A stretch of 64,000 bases of DNA from a virus. Of the stretch, positions 31,599-40,408 are shown one piece after another. The DNA is taken from positions 1 to 64,000 of IMG/VR virus record IMGVR_UViG_3300017917_005384, one strand, 5' to 3'. Numbering within the stretch: position 1 is the stretch's first letter; each line of letters begins with the position of its first letter. The notes under the pieces are model-generated. The model was not told the origin of the DNA and did not search any database. It saw only the letters and a program-made list of their open reading frames with translations. The position numbers and the translations under genes are program-made.

Positions 31599-31910
31599 AT
31601 GCCAGCAATATCACATACAGGATCGTTTACTTTATCTTTTCAAAATGAACATATAATTCATGAAAATGAAATACGTTGTATTGTAAAAGAAAGTGAATTT
31701 AATTTATCTTATAATCCAACATTAGTAACAGGTAGTTATGAAGGAGGAATATTAAGAAACTTTGCTACTGGGTCTGATTTTCAACCATATGTTACTTCTA
31801 TTGGTATGTATAATGATGAAAATGAATTATTAATGGTTGCAAAATTAAGTAAACCAATTATGGTGTTTCCCGATACAGATATGACTTTTATAGTTAAATA
31901 TGATTTATAA
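31599..31910 (+). CDS. Short tail protein, stand-alone C-terminal domain
   Basis: A 103-residue protein starting MPAISHTGSFTLSFQNEHII. Residues ~35-100 (ESEFNLSYNPTLV, GMYNDENELLMVAKLSKP) match the C-terminus of the gene at 29793 by eye. It looks like the separated end domain of a related protein. Confidence 0.6.
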   Translation: MPAISHTGSFTLSFQNEHIIHENEIRCIVKESEFNLSYNPTLVTGSYEGGILRNFATGSDFQPYVTSIGMYNDENELLMVAKLSKPIMVFPDTDMTFIVKYDL

Positions 31911-31934
31911 TAATTCGCATATATTTAATAAGTT

Positions 31935-32366
31935 ATGAATAAGTGGCAATATAAAGAAGAATTTAACCCTGAAAATTATTTGGGTTTTGTTTACAAAATA
32001 ACTAATCTTACAAATAAAAAGTTTTATATTGGCAAAAAATACTTTTGGTTTAGTAAAAAGAAAAAATTAACTAAAACACAACTTGCTGAACAAACCGGAC
32101 CCGGCCGTAAACCAACACACGAAATTATTCAAACAGAAAGTGATTGGAAAACATATTGGGGGTCATCTAAAGAATTACTTAAAGATATTAAAGAATTAGG
32201 TGAAGAACATTTCGAATGTGTTATACTTAAATTATGTAAAACCAAAAAACAACTAACATATTTTGAAATGCATTATCAATGTATAAATGAATGTTTAATG
32301 TCTCCTTCATATAATGATAATATTCTTGGAAAATTCTATCGTAAAGATTTTGATTTGGCAGAATAA
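31935..32366 (+). CDS. GIY-YIG-type (Seg-like) nuclease protein
   Basis: A 143-residue protein. GFVYKITNLTNKKFYIGKKY at residues ~17-36 is a GIY-YIG core (VYKIT...FYIGKK). DWKTYWGSS and HYQCINECLMSPSYND are typical of the small Seg-like proteins carried by T4-like phages. Such proteins are free-standing endonucleases or DNA-repair-like nucleases. It lies between structural and replication genes. Confidence 0.75.
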   Translation: MNKWQYKEEFNPENYLGFVYKITNLTNKKFYIGKKYFWFSKKKKLTKTQLAEQTGPGRKPTHEIIQTESDWKTYWGSSKELLKDIKELGEEHFECVILKLCKTKKQLTYFEMHYQCINECLMSPSYNDNILGKFYRKDFDLAE

Positions 32367-32384
32367 CTTACTATCTTTGTAGTT

Positions 32385-33323
32385 ATGGAAAATGCTGCCC
32401 TTTTAATACTATTAGAATCTGTATTAGGTCGTGGTGATAAAACTAGTAGAGGTAATTATGCCTTTAAATGCCCTTTTTGTCAACACCACAAAAATAAATT
32501 AGAAATCAACTGCATAACAAACGAAAAAAAAGAAAATCCTTGGCATTGTTGGGTATGTGAAGCAAAAGGAAAAACAATTAAATCTCTTTTTAAATCGCTG
32601 AAGGTATCCACTAATAAAATGTTAGAATTAAATATGGTTATTGTTCCTGGTAAACAGAAAGAAAAAACCATATCTACAGTATTAAGTTTACCCAAAGAAT
32701 TTATTCCATTATATAAACCAATTGATGATAGAATTACACAAATTGAAGCAAAACATGCTATTAAATTTTTACGTAAACGTGGAATAACAATTGAAGATAT
32801 TATAAAATATAATATAGGTTTTTGTAATGAAGGACCTTATAAAGAACGTATTATTATACCTTCATATGATGAAAAAGGAATAATAAACTATTTCATAGCC
32901 AGATCCTATAAAGATAATACTACAAAATATAAAAACCCTCCAGCTGATGCTAAATCAATTATTGGATGGGAGTTATATATAAATTGGGATGCTCCTATTA
33001 TTTTAGTAGAAGGTATATTTGATGCTTTAACTATTAAGAGAAATGTTATTCCTCTATTTGGGAAAATAATTCATGAAAAACTAATGCAAAAATTAGTACG
33101 TTCAACTGTTAATAAAATATATATAGCTTTAGATCCTGATGCTATTAAGAATGCTTTAAAACATGCTGAATTATTAATGTCATATAATAAAGAAGTATAT
33201 TTAGTAGAATTAGATGGTAAGGATGCTAATGAAATTGGATTTGAAAATTTTTTAAAATCAATAGAAAACACACAACCGCTTACTTTCCAAAGTTTATTAT
33301 CCAAAAAATTACAATTAATATGA
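32385..33323 (+). CDS. DNA primase, DnaG/gp61-type
   Basis: A 312-residue protein. The N-terminal zinc-binding domain has C29-x2-C32 (KCPFCQHHKNKLE) and C55-x2-C58 (WHCWVC). A TOPRIM domain begins with ILVEGIFDALT (~206) and continues with IYIALDPDAIKNA (~247), giving the E and DxD catalytic acidic residues. It synthesises RNA primers with the replicative helicase at the fork. A TATCTTTG box lies 15 nt after a GGCA in the short leader. Four-base overlap with the downstream nuclease gene. Confidence 0.85.
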   Translation: MENAALLILLESVLGRGDKTSRGNYAFKCPFCQHHKNKLEINCITNEKKENPWHCWVCEAKGKTIKSLFKSLKVSTNKMLELNMVIVPGKQKEKTISTVLSLPKEFIPLYKPIDDRITQIEAKHAIKFLRKRGITIEDIIKYNIGFCNEGPYKERIIIPSYDEKGIINYFIARSYKDNTTKYKNPPADAKSIIGWELYINWDAPIILVEGIFDALTIKRNVIPLFGKIIHEKLMQKLVRSTVNKIYIALDPDAIKNALKHAELLMSYNKEVYLVELDGKDANEIGFENFLKSIENTQPLTFQSLLSKKLQLI

Positions 33324-34105
33324 TAGAAAAAAGTACAAATATAATTAAAGACCCAAAAATTAAACGTATCGTTGAATATACAGAAGATAATAAACAAATT
33401 AACATTTTAGACTCCAGATTCTACAGACGGAATGGCAAATATTATCCTTCAGTAACTTCAATATTAAATTACTTTCCTAAAAACCAATTTTTTCATAGTT
33501 GGTTAAAAGATGTAGGACATAATTCAGACATCATTGCTTCTAAAGCAGCAGCAGAAGGTACTGCTGTACATAATGCTATTGAATCTTTTTTAAATGGTGA
33601 TGAAATAAACTGGTTAGACGATTATGGAAATACTAAATATAATTTAGAAGTTTGGAAAATGATATTAAAATTCGCTGAATTTTGGAATACACACAAACCA
33701 GAATTAGTAGCTTCTGAATATCATTTATTTTCAGATGAACATGAATTTGCAGGAACTGCCGATTTAGTAGTTAAATGGTTAGACAATTTATGGTTATTAG
33801 ATATCAAAACTTCCAATTCATTACACACCAGCTATGATTTACAATTATCGGCTTACGCTACAGCATGGAACGAAACACACAACGAAAAAATTACACGTAC
33901 TGGTATAGTATGGTTAAAAGCATCTACCCGTAGTGAAGGTAAAAATGGTAAAATCCAAGGTAAGGGATGGGAAGTAAAAATGATAGATAATATTGAAAAT
34001 AACTTTAAAATGTTTAAATATATACAAGAAATATATAAACTTGAAAACCCTGAATCTAAACCATATACTGAATTATTACCTACTGTAGTTAAGTTAAACC
34101 ATTAA
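33320..34105 (+). CDS. PD-(D/E)XK exonuclease (RecB/Cas4-like)
   Basis: A 261-residue protein. Motifs in order: AAAEGTAVHNAIESFL (~75, with the GTxxH motif), EHEFAGTADLVV (~145, catalytic D), LLDIKTSNSL (~162, catalytic D and K), and DLQLSAYATAW (~175, the QxxxY motif). These are diagnostic of RecB-family single-strand nucleases. It likely works in phage recombination or DNA end processing. ATGA overlap with the primase gene. Confidence 0.85.
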   Translation: MIEKSTNIIKDPKIKRIVEYTEDNKQINILDSRFYRRNGKYYPSVTSILNYFPKNQFFHSWLKDVGHNSDIIASKAAAEGTAVHNAIESFLNGDEINWLDDYGNTKYNLEVWKMILKFAEFWNTHKPELVASEYHLFSDEHEFAGTADLVVKWLDNLWLLDIKTSNSLHTSYDLQLSAYATAWNETHNEKITRTGIVWLKASTRSEGKNGKIQGKGWEVKMIDNIENNFKMFKYIQEIYKLENPESKPYTELLPTVVKLNH

Positions 34106-34114
34106 ATATTTATA
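34105..34114 (+). promoter_or_regulatory. Late-type AATATTTATA motif
   Basis: Starts at the last base of the preceding stop codon, 17 bases before the ATG at 34132. It marks the change from replication genes to a candidate packaged effector. Confidence 0.45.
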
Positions 34115-34131
34115 GATATATACTATAAAAT

Positions 34132-35889
34132 ATGGATATTCTCAATAAACAGTGGTGGAAACAAGTACTTCAACTAAACGAAATAGTAGATAATGATGTT
34201 GAAGATAAAATAATAAAAGGATTTTCATTATATAGATTTCCATCAGGGTTTGGTAGAGCTTACAAAACATCAAATGGTAAAGCATCTCCTTTTCTAGCTA
34301 AACAGATAAATAAATGGATTGAAAAAACATTCCCTGAAAGTAAAGTTAGAGTAGCGTATGAAAAAACGTATGCTACTATTAATATATTCAATCCTAATGT
34401 TATTCATGAGATGTCTTCTATTCAAGAATCACCTCCTATTAATTTTGGAGATGACTCCCCATATCAAAATTATATTCTACAAAATCGCCATAAAATAGAA
34501 CAAGCTGCTTATGCTTTTAATATTCCTATTAGTGATATGGAATATGCATTTAGTGGTGGTAATGAAGTAGTATTAAATGATGAAATGTGGAAAGAAATGG
34601 AAAATACTAAGTCTTATAATATGAAGACATTAGAAGATGCTATTTCACACGCTTTAAAAATAGGTATTGATCCTAAACCCTATATTGATTATATTAAACA
34701 GAAAAAAGATATACCCCTTCCTCTTGTATTACAATATTCTCAAGGGAAATATTATTTAGTTGGTGGTGAAATAGTATTATCTATTTATAGATCTTTAGGC
34801 ATAATTCCTACTGTACTTTTAGCTACATTAAATTTACAAGATAAAACTTTATCTAAACCTATATTTGAAAATCAAAACAATACCGCAGAATTTAAAAATA
34901 AACAGATAGATACTATTAAACATTTTTTAAAATATGCTGTTAAAGAATTAGATATAAAACAATTACCTAAAGGTTTAACATTATCGTATGATAATGAAAA
35001 AGCTAAAACTCACCATACATTTGGTACTTTTGATCCTAATTCTGATAAAATATGGTTATACGTTAAAAATAGAAATTTAGCTGATATTCTTCGTACATTG
35101 GCTCATGAATTAGTTCATCGTAAACAAGCCGAAGAAGGTAGAATAGACATAAATAGTGGAGAAACTGGTAGTGAAATTGAAAATGAAGCCAATGCAAAAG
35201 CAGGAGTATTATTAAGAAATTTTGGTAAAAAACACGAAGAAATTTACGAAGCTAAAAATAGATTTGGAAATTATCTTTTCGGAGATAAAAAATCAGGTGT
35301 TAAAATAGGATGGTATAAAGATGAAATGGAAAAAGATACACCTGCTGAAAAAAAATTATTTGATTTAATAAAAAAATATGCTGATTCTGAACATAGTGTT
35401 TATTCAAAAATAAAATTAGACGATTTAGTCCCTTTATTTAAAATAATCAGAACACAATATCCTGAAATAGGAAAACCCAATCCTGACGAATATATCTATA
35501 GAGGTACATCTATACCTAAAGAAAAATTAGATGAATTAATAAATAATGCTAAAAACATAGAACCTTATTCTCAAGGTATTATATTATTAAATCAAATGTA
35601 TTCTTCAAGACGTCAAGTCCAATCCTGGAGTACAAAATATTACAATGCTGCTAGTTTCGCTGCGGGCACTGCAGAACGTAAAAAAGAAGCCGCTATAATT
35701 ATGAGAGCCAAATCAAGTGATGCTGATTTATATTTTAATCCGGATTTTATGAATAAATTAAGTTCACAAATTGAATATGAAACTTTTAATATTGTAAATC
35801 CAATTCCTGTAGATATCATGGTGTTAGAAGAATATAAAGATGAATTTGAAGATATGGAAGCAGGGTACTTACATAATAAAGAACAATAA
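34132..35889 (+). CDS. ADP-ribosyltransferase/metallopeptidase-like effector candidate
   Basis: A 585-residue multidomain protein. The N-terminus MDILNKQWWKQVLQLNE resembles the (L/I)xE-ending leaders of this phage. Residues ~195-230 (YYLVGGEIVLSIYRSLGI) form a small recurring module. HELVH at 325-329, with E349 and E352 beyond, is a zincin-type metal site. The C-terminal ~150 residues carry an R-S-E type ADP-ribosyltransferase signature: YRGTS with R457, SWST (498-501) and E548-Y-E550. T4 Alt is likewise a packaged ADP-ribosyltransferase that modifies host RNA polymerase on injection. Assigned by motifs only; the peptidase site could be structural. Confidence 0.65.
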   Translation: MDILNKQWWKQVLQLNEIVDNDVEDKIIKGFSLYRFPSGFGRAYKTSNGKASPFLAKQINKWIEKTFPESKVRVAYEKTYATINIFNPNVIHEMSSIQESPPINFGDDSPYQNYILQNRHKIEQAAYAFNIPISDMEYAFSGGNEVVLNDEMWKEMENTKSYNMKTLEDAISHALKIGIDPKPYIDYIKQKKDIPLPLVLQYSQGKYYLVGGEIVLSIYRSLGIIPTVLLATLNLQDKTLSKPIFENQNNTAEFKNKQIDTIKHFLKYAVKELDIKQLPKGLTLSYDNEKAKTHHTFGTFDPNSDKIWLYVKNRNLADILRTLAHELVHRKQAEEGRIDINSGETGSEIENEANAKAGVLLRNFGKKHEEIYEAKNRFGNYLFGDKKSGVKIGWYKDEMEKDTPAEKKLFDLIKKYADSEHSVYSKIKLDDLVPLFKIIRTQYPEIGKPNPDEYIYRGTSIPKEKLDELINNAKNIEPYSQGIILLNQMYSSRRQVQSWSTKYYNAASFAAGTAERKKEAAIIMRAKSSDADLYFNPDFMNKLSSQIEYETFNIVNPIPVDIMVLEEYKDEFEDMEAGYLHNKEQ

Positions 35890-35907
35890 ATAAAATAAAT
35901 TAGGTTT

Positions 35908-36492
35908 ATGAGTGATAATATGTTAAAGTGCGAATTTCGCGGAAAAGATGTACAACGTATGCGTAATATCATTACTAAAGATTACAACGCAAAAACAAGT
36001 ACACAAATAGGGTATACTAAAGAATATATTGAACATAAAGAAGGAGATATATGGGAAGAAAATAATAAAACATGGACTATTAAGAATGGTATTAAAATGA
36101 CCATTACTAAGTTAGATATAGTTAGAAAAGCATTAAATATGCCACTTACTTGTCCTACTTGTCATCAACCCATGAATAAAGGTAGATTAGATAAAGTAAT
36201 GTATTCTATCCATAAACAATGTTCTGATTGTGTTATTAAACATGAAACAGAATTAAAACGTCAAGGTAAATTTGAAGAATATCAACAAAATATCAATAAA
36301 CAAAGTATATCATACCATATTAAAGAAATGGAAAATATATTGTTAGAATTGGCTTTAAATCAATCTAATGATTCCTTTGTGACTGAAGATGGTGATGTTG
36401 AATCGTGGAAAGGTAAAGGAATTGATTATAAAAAAATAACAGAAGACATCCAAGAATATATTCAAAAATTAAAAGATGTTTTGAATTCATAA
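35908..36492 (+). CDS. Zinc-finger-like protein, 194 aa
   Basis: Starts MSDNMLKCEFRGKDVQRMR. A four-cysteine site, CPTCHQPM with a later CSDCVIK, probably binds zinc. A C-terminal helical segment follows. Similar proteins with a CPTCxxPM and CxxC pair occur in T4-like environmental phages (from memory). A nucleic-acid-binding role is plausible. Confidence 0.6.
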   Translation: MSDNMLKCEFRGKDVQRMRNIITKDYNAKTSTQIGYTKEYIEHKEGDIWEENNKTWTIKNGIKMTITKLDIVRKALNMPLTCPTCHQPMNKGRLDKVMYSIHKQCSDCVIKHETELKRQGKFEEYQQNINKQSISYHIKEMENILLELALNQSNDSFVTEDGDVESWKGKGIDYKKITEDIQEYIQKLKDVLNS

Positions 36493-36500
36493 TATTTATG
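36491..36500 (+). promoter_or_regulatory. Late-type AATATTTATG motif
   Basis: Begins on the last stop-codon base of the upstream gene, 43 bases before the ATG at 36544. Confidence 0.35.
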
Positions 36501-36543
36501 GGCAATACCTATTTAAACCAATAAAAATAGTTTAGAATTGATT

Positions 36544-37164
36544 ATGCCCACAGAATTAACCGTTGCTATAGTATCATCTGTATTTACTGCTATTATAGGT
36601 CCTATTGCAGTACATTATTTTAAAGAAAAATTAAACAAAAAATCTAAAGATATATTAAAAGAAACCTTAGAAGAAAATACATTAATAATTAATAAATTAG
36701 AAGAAATTAAAAATATCCATAAAGCAGACAGAGTTTGGATAATGCAATTTCATAACGGAGGTAATTTTTACCCAACTGGAAAATCAATCCAGAAATTTAG
36801 CATGTGTTACGAATTAGTAGAATATGGAGTTAGTTCTATTCAACAAAATTTTCAAAATATACCTATTAGCTTATTTAGCAAATCTATAAATCATCTTTTA
36901 GAAGAAGACATAATTGCTATCCCTGATTTTAAGGATGAAACTATACCTACTTATGGGTTAAAATATGTTGCTGAAGAATATGGTTGTAAAAGTGCCTATT
37001 TAGTTGCTATTAAATCTATAGATGGTAAGTATGTAGGAACATTAGGTATAGAATATACTAAACGTAAAACATCTCTTTCTCAAGAAGAAATAAATAACCT
37101 ATGGATTGAATCAACAGCAATAGGTGGGGTATTGATTTCTTCATTCAAAAACAAAACAATATGA
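36544..37164 (+). CDS. Membrane-anchored GAF-like domain protein
   Basis: A 206-residue protein from the ATG (an upstream TTG is less likely). An N-terminal transmembrane helix (VAIVSSVFTAIIGPIAVHYF) and a coiled linker precede a sensor-like domain: ADRVWIMQFHNGGNF, MCYELVEYG, SAYLVAIKSIDGKYVGTLG. This resembles GAF-type folds that bind small ligands. The protein would sit in the host inner membrane with the domain in the cytoplasm. Function unknown. Confidence 0.6.
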   Translation: MPTELTVAIVSSVFTAIIGPIAVHYFKEKLNKKSKDILKETLEENTLIINKLEEIKNIHKADRVWIMQFHNGGNFYPTGKSIQKFSMCYELVEYGVSSIQQNFQNIPISLFSKSINHLLEEDIIAIPDFKDETIPTYGLKYVAEEYGCKSAYLVAIKSIDGKYVGTLGIEYTKRKTSLSQEEINNLWIESTAIGGVLISSFKNKTI

Positions 37165-37409
37165 TTAAGCTAATAGATATGCTAAAAGAACATGAAGAAG
37201 GAGAAGAATATCCTCCTTACATGTATTCATCAGTAGGATTTGGTTGTCATGTATGTGATTATTATTATACAAAAGATGATAAACATATGTGTCGAAATGA
37301 ACATTATCAAGAATTAATGGGTACTGATGAATTAATTAACCCCAAGACTAAAAAACCAATTAAAGATCCATCAAAATATTGTTCAAACTGGTTTGAACCT
37401 AAAAAATAA
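37161..37409 (+). CDS. Leader-bearing Cys-rich small protein
   Basis: An 82-residue protein with leader MIKLIDMLKE followed by an acidic spacer. The mature part has a cysteine pattern (GFGCHVCDYYY, MCRNEH, KYCSNWFEP) that likely binds metal. ATGA overlap with the upstream gene. Confidence 0.65.
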   Translation: MIKLIDMLKEHEEGEEYPPYMYSSVGFGCHVCDYYYTKDDKHMCRNEHYQELMGTDELINPKTKKPIKDPSKYCSNWFEPKK

Positions 37410-37413
37410 TAAT

Positions 37414-38049
37414 ATGAATAAATTAGATATCTATGAAGTTGAAGATTGTGGTTGTTTTGGCCCCAAATTAACTTTAAATGAAGGACAAGATAATATTATG
37501 TTATCTGAAGGATTAAAATACCATATTCAAGAAGGTAGGATGCTTATACATAATATTTATCGCCCATTATCTAAATCCTATTTTGCTTTAGTACGTGAAG
37601 CACGTGATTTATATAATAAAGGATTATTATCTGTAACTGAGGATGATATGGAACTTTTAGAAAGCAATTTAGGTGAATTCGGTATATATAATGGTATTAA
37701 AGTTCCACTTGATTATGTATTTGATATTGATGAAGTTACCAACTATATTAATGAAGCTACTAAAGATAAAAAGAAAACACCCCCATTAGGCAAACCTAAA
37801 CGTGGTGGATCTAAAAAATTCTATGTTTATGTTCGTAAACCAGGTGGAGGAATTAAAAAGGTATCATTTGGAATGGCAGGTGGGGGATTGCGTGCTAAAT
37901 TAAATAACCCAAAAGCACGTCAAGCCTTTGCAAAACGTCATAAATGTTCACAAGCAAAAGATAGAACAACTGCTCGTTATTGGAGTTGTAGACTTCCTCG
38001 TTATGCTAAACTATTAGGCTTCAAAACCAGCTTTAGTGGTTATTGGTAA
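37414..38049 (+). CDS. Virion-type protein with basic C-terminal RYWSCR domain
   Basis: A 211-residue protein from MNKLDIYEVEDCGC. The segment LTLNEGQ near residue 20 has an LNE/G site like the other leaders. The C-terminal ~80 residues are basic: SKKFYVYVRKPGGGIKKVSF, then FAKRHKCSQAKDRTTARYWS followed by CRLPRY. The KRHxC...DRTTARYWSCRLP pattern is familiar from T4-like cyanophage and other large-phage proteins of unknown function. DNA binding inside the head is plausible. Confidence 0.6.
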   Translation: MNKLDIYEVEDCGCFGPKLTLNEGQDNIMLSEGLKYHIQEGRMLIHNIYRPLSKSYFALVREARDLYNKGLLSVTEDDMELLESNLGEFGIYNGIKVPLDYVFDIDEVTNYINEATKDKKKTPPLGKPKRGGSKKFYVYVRKPGGGIKKVSFGMAGGGLRAKLNNPKARQAFAKRHKCSQAKDRTTARYWSCRLPRYAKLLGFKTSFSGYW

Positions 38050-38063
38050 TAAATCGAAAAATC

Positions 38064-38693
38064 ATGAAATACTACAACTTTTTCAAATTTCTAGAAGATA
38101 AAGGAGAAAAGAAAATCCCTATCAAAGTAAAATTAATACAAAATCCAAACTACCAAATCACACAAGCTGACGCGACACCCGATTTGAATTTATACGATAC
38201 TCCAATCACATCTCTTGGAAATTTAACTTCAGTTGGTGGCAGTTTGAATTTATACGATACTCCAATCACATCTCTTGGAAATTTAACTTCAGTTGATGGG
38301 AATTTGAATTTACAATATAGTAATGTCAAATCTCTTGGAAATTTAACTTCAGTTGGTGGAGATTTGAATTTATATGGTACTCAAATCGAATCTCTTGGAA
38401 ATTTAACTTCGGTTGGTGGGAATTTGTATTTGATAGGAACTAATGTTGAATCTCTAGGAAATTTAACTTCGGTTGGTGGGAATTTGAATTTGGAAAATAC
38501 TAATATAGAATCTCTTGGAAATTTAACTTCGGTTGGCGGGGATTTGTATTTAAATAATAGTCCAATAAAATCTTTTGGAAATTTAACTTCGGTCGGTGGA
38601 TATTTGAGTTTATACAATACTCCCCTATCAAAAAAATACACTGAAGAGCAAATTCGATCAATGGTTGATGTTAAAGGTGAAATATATTTATAA
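38064..38693 (+). CDS. Leucine-rich-repeat protein with 60-bp tandem repeats
   Basis: A 209-residue protein from ATG (an upstream TTG start is less likely). Residues ~45-190 are eight 20-residue units of the form LNLYGTxIESLGNLTSVGGD, an LRR/right-handed solenoid pattern. At DNA level the units are 60-bp repeats with long identical cores (TCTTGGAAATTTAACTTC). The N-terminus MKYYNFFKFLED has an FLE/D site resembling the leaders. The repeats probably expand and contract. Function unknown; a binding scaffold is likely. Confidence 0.75.
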   Translation: MKYYNFFKFLEDKGEKKIPIKVKLIQNPNYQITQADATPDLNLYDTPITSLGNLTSVGGSLNLYDTPITSLGNLTSVDGNLNLQYSNVKSLGNLTSVGGDLNLYGTQIESLGNLTSVGGNLYLIGTNVESLGNLTSVGGNLNLENTNIESLGNLTSVGGDLYLNNSPIKSFGNLTSVGGYLSLYNTPLSKKYTEEQIRSMVDVKGEIYL

Positions 38694-38697
38694 AATC

Positions 38698-39171
38698 ATG
38701 ATTAAACTTTTAGATATATTAAAAGAAATTATTGCATTTTCTAATTGGAAAATGCCTTCTTTATCTCAACTTAAACAAGAATATAAAATAGAGCATGAGA
38801 TGAAAGGTAATGATTTTTGGGAAAGTGAAGAAGATTTTTTAAATGCTGTTAAGAATGGTAAAATAGTTACCATTACTCCTTCTGAAGATCAAAACATATA
38901 TTATAGAAGTGGAACAGAATCTTATGAAGAACTTTTAAATTTAATTAAATCATATAGATCTTACCCTAAATATAGAAATGAAACTACATTACAATCTTTA
39001 TATGATGGATTTAAAAACAATTCACCTATGGATTTACCCATAGTTATAAAATTCCCAGATAATACTAAACGAGTATTTTCAGGTAACACAAGAATGGATG
39101 TGGCTTTTCAATTAGGTATTAATCCAAAAGTATTATTAGTTAAAAGCGAATCTTATGACCCATCCATATAA
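38698..39171 (+). CDS. Leader-bearing ParB-like protein
   Basis: A 157-residue protein from MIKLLDILKEII (leader ending LKE). The frame is open further up, but the shared leader and ATG fix the start. The C-terminal half has LPIVIKFPDNTKRVFSGNTR followed by MDVAFQLGINPKVLLV, the GNxRxxxAxxxG core of ParB/sulfiredoxin-like folds. These folds can be nucleases or NTP-binding switches. Possibly a packaged DNA-interacting protein. Confidence 0.6.
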   Translation: MIKLLDILKEIIAFSNWKMPSLSQLKQEYKIEHEMKGNDFWESEEDFLNAVKNGKIVTITPSEDQNIYYRSGTESYEELLNLIKSYRSYPKYRNETTLQSLYDGFKNNSPMDLPIVIKFPDNTKRVFSGNTRMDVAFQLGINPKVLLVKSESYDPSI

Positions 39172-39418
39172 AGACATAGAAACTACATCTGAATATATTA
39201 TACGTGAATTTGATGAAAATATAGATCCTATAGAATTATTATGGCATCGTGATGATGAAAATCGCACAATAGAAATCATAGGAAAAACAGATTGGCAACT
39301 GCAGCTTGAAGATCAGTTGCCAACTTCATTGAATCGTCCTATATTTATACCACGTCATATGTGGCATCGTGCTATAAAGGGTACTGGCAAATTGTACTTA
39401 AAAATATATAAATCATGA
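39155..39418 (+). CDS. Cupin-like small protein
   Basis: An 87-residue protein starting MTHPYKDIETTSEYIIREFD, with LLWHRDDENRTIEIIGKTDW and FIPRHMWHRAIKGTGKLYL. Two HxD/HxWH-type metal-ligand motifs on either side of beta strands suggest a cupin fold. Similar WHRDxENR proteins occur in T4-like marine phages (from memory). Overlaps both neighbours by 4-17 bases. Confidence 0.6.
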   Translation: MTHPYKDIETTSEYIIREFDENIDPIELLWHRDDENRTIEIIGKTDWQLQLEDQLPTSLNRPIFIPRHMWHRAIKGTGKLYLKIYKS

Positions 39419-39813
39419 TAAAACTAACAAATATATTATTTGAAATGTTAGACGAGAAAAAAGCAGATCGTTGTAAACGTATTGCTGATCGTCGCTATTC
39501 AAAACCATCTGCTTATAAATCAGGTGCTATTGTGCGTTGCCGTCAAGGTAAAATATGGAAAAATATTAAAGAAAACGAATTAAATGAATTGGGCCCTAAT
39601 GATATTCATTATCAAAACATACTAAACTATTACGATAAATCTAATGATAATGTTAAAAAGAAAATATTAGAAAAATTTAATATTAAAATTATAAAAAATA
39701 AAAGCATATCAGAATATGCTGAAGAATATAAAAAGAAATTAGAAAAAGAATTGTCTGAAATAGGACGAGATGTTTTAGAAATAGAACAAGAATTAGGTAT
39801 ATCATTAAATTAA
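39415..39813 (+). CDS. Leader-bearing basic protein
   Basis: A 132-residue protein, leader MIKLTNILFE, then a Cys/Arg-rich segment ADRCKRIADRRYSKPSAYKS with GAIVRCRQGKIW. The second half is helical and charged. The KADRCxRxADxRY...PSAYxSGAxVRCR pattern is familiar from phage and giant-virus basic proteins. Could bind packaged DNA. Confidence 0.6.
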   Translation: MIKLTNILFEMLDEKKADRCKRIADRRYSKPSAYKSGAIVRCRQGKIWKNIKENELNELGPNDIHYQNILNYYDKSNDNVKKKILEKFNIKIIKNKSISEYAEEYKKKLEKELSEIGRDVLEIEQELGISLN

Positions 39814-39827
39814 AAATAAAAATACAA

Positions 39828-40073
39828 ATGAAAAAATCCGAATTAAAAAGAATCATCAAAGAAACCATATCAGACCTTACTCAAAATAATCTAAATGAAC
39901 AAAATGAAGGTGTTAGACAATATCTAAGACAACTTCAAGATTTTGAAGAAACATATGTTGATACTTTAGATGATTTAGAAAATTTAGCTACTGCTGTTGA
40001 ATCTTTCCATAGAAGTTTAATTAATAGAATTAAACAAGAAAAAGGAAACGTATACGGAGACTGGGAAGCATAA
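39828..40073 (+). CDS. Leader-bearing small helical protein
   Basis: An 81-residue protein with leader MKKSELKRIIKETISDLTQ, followed by a coiled-coil-like stretch (LRQLQDFEETYVDTLDDLEN). The stop and the next ATG overlap by one base. Function unknown. Confidence 0.6.
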   Translation: MKKSELKRIIKETISDLTQNNLNEQNEGVRQYLRQLQDFEETYVDTLDDLENLATAVESFHRSLINRIKQEKGNVYGDWEA

Positions 40074-40366
40074 TGATCAAGTTAACAGACATATTACTTG
40101 AAATAATAAACGAAACAAGATACGAATCAAGTACTCTGAATGAAAAAAAAGAAACTCTTCGTACTTGGTTTAAACGTAAAGGTGCTCCTGGAAAAGTAGG
40201 TGGATGGGTAGATTGCAACACCTGCCGTAAGGTAGATGGTAAAACTAAATGTAAACCATGTGGTAGACAAAAAGGTGAAAAACGTTCTAAGTATCCTTCT
40301 TGCCGTCCCACTCCATCTCAATGTAAACAACCCGGTAAAGGTAAAAAATGGGGTAAAACAAAATAG
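40073..40366 (+). CDS. Leader-bearing Cys/Lys-rich protein
   Basis: A 97-residue protein, leader MIKLTDILLE, then a very basic domain. Cysteine pairs occur in WVDCNTCRKVDGKTKCKPCG, followed by YPSCRPTPSQC. The pattern APGKxGGWVDCNTC...CGRxxGEKRxxYPxCRPTPSxC is widespread in large phages and is of unknown function. Zinc and DNA binding are likely; a packaged nucleoid protein is the natural guess. Confidence 0.65.
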   Translation: MIKLTDILLEIINETRYESSTLNEKKETLRTWFKRKGAPGKVGGWVDCNTCRKVDGKTKCKPCGRQKGEKRSKYPSCRPTPSQCKQPGKGKKWGKTK

Positions 40367-40381
40367 AAATTAAAATTTTAC

Positions 40382-40391
40382 AATATTTATA
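40382..40391 (+). promoter_or_regulatory. Late-type AATATTTATA motif
   Basis: AATATTTATATATATAAAT, 17 bases before the ATG at 40409. Confidence 0.45.
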
Positions 40392-40408
40392 TATATAAAT
40401 TAAACAAA

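Noticed and set aside
38161-38640. CRISPR-like array
   Set aside because: The 60-bp repeats are in frame and encode a leucine-rich-repeat solenoid; there are no unique spacers.
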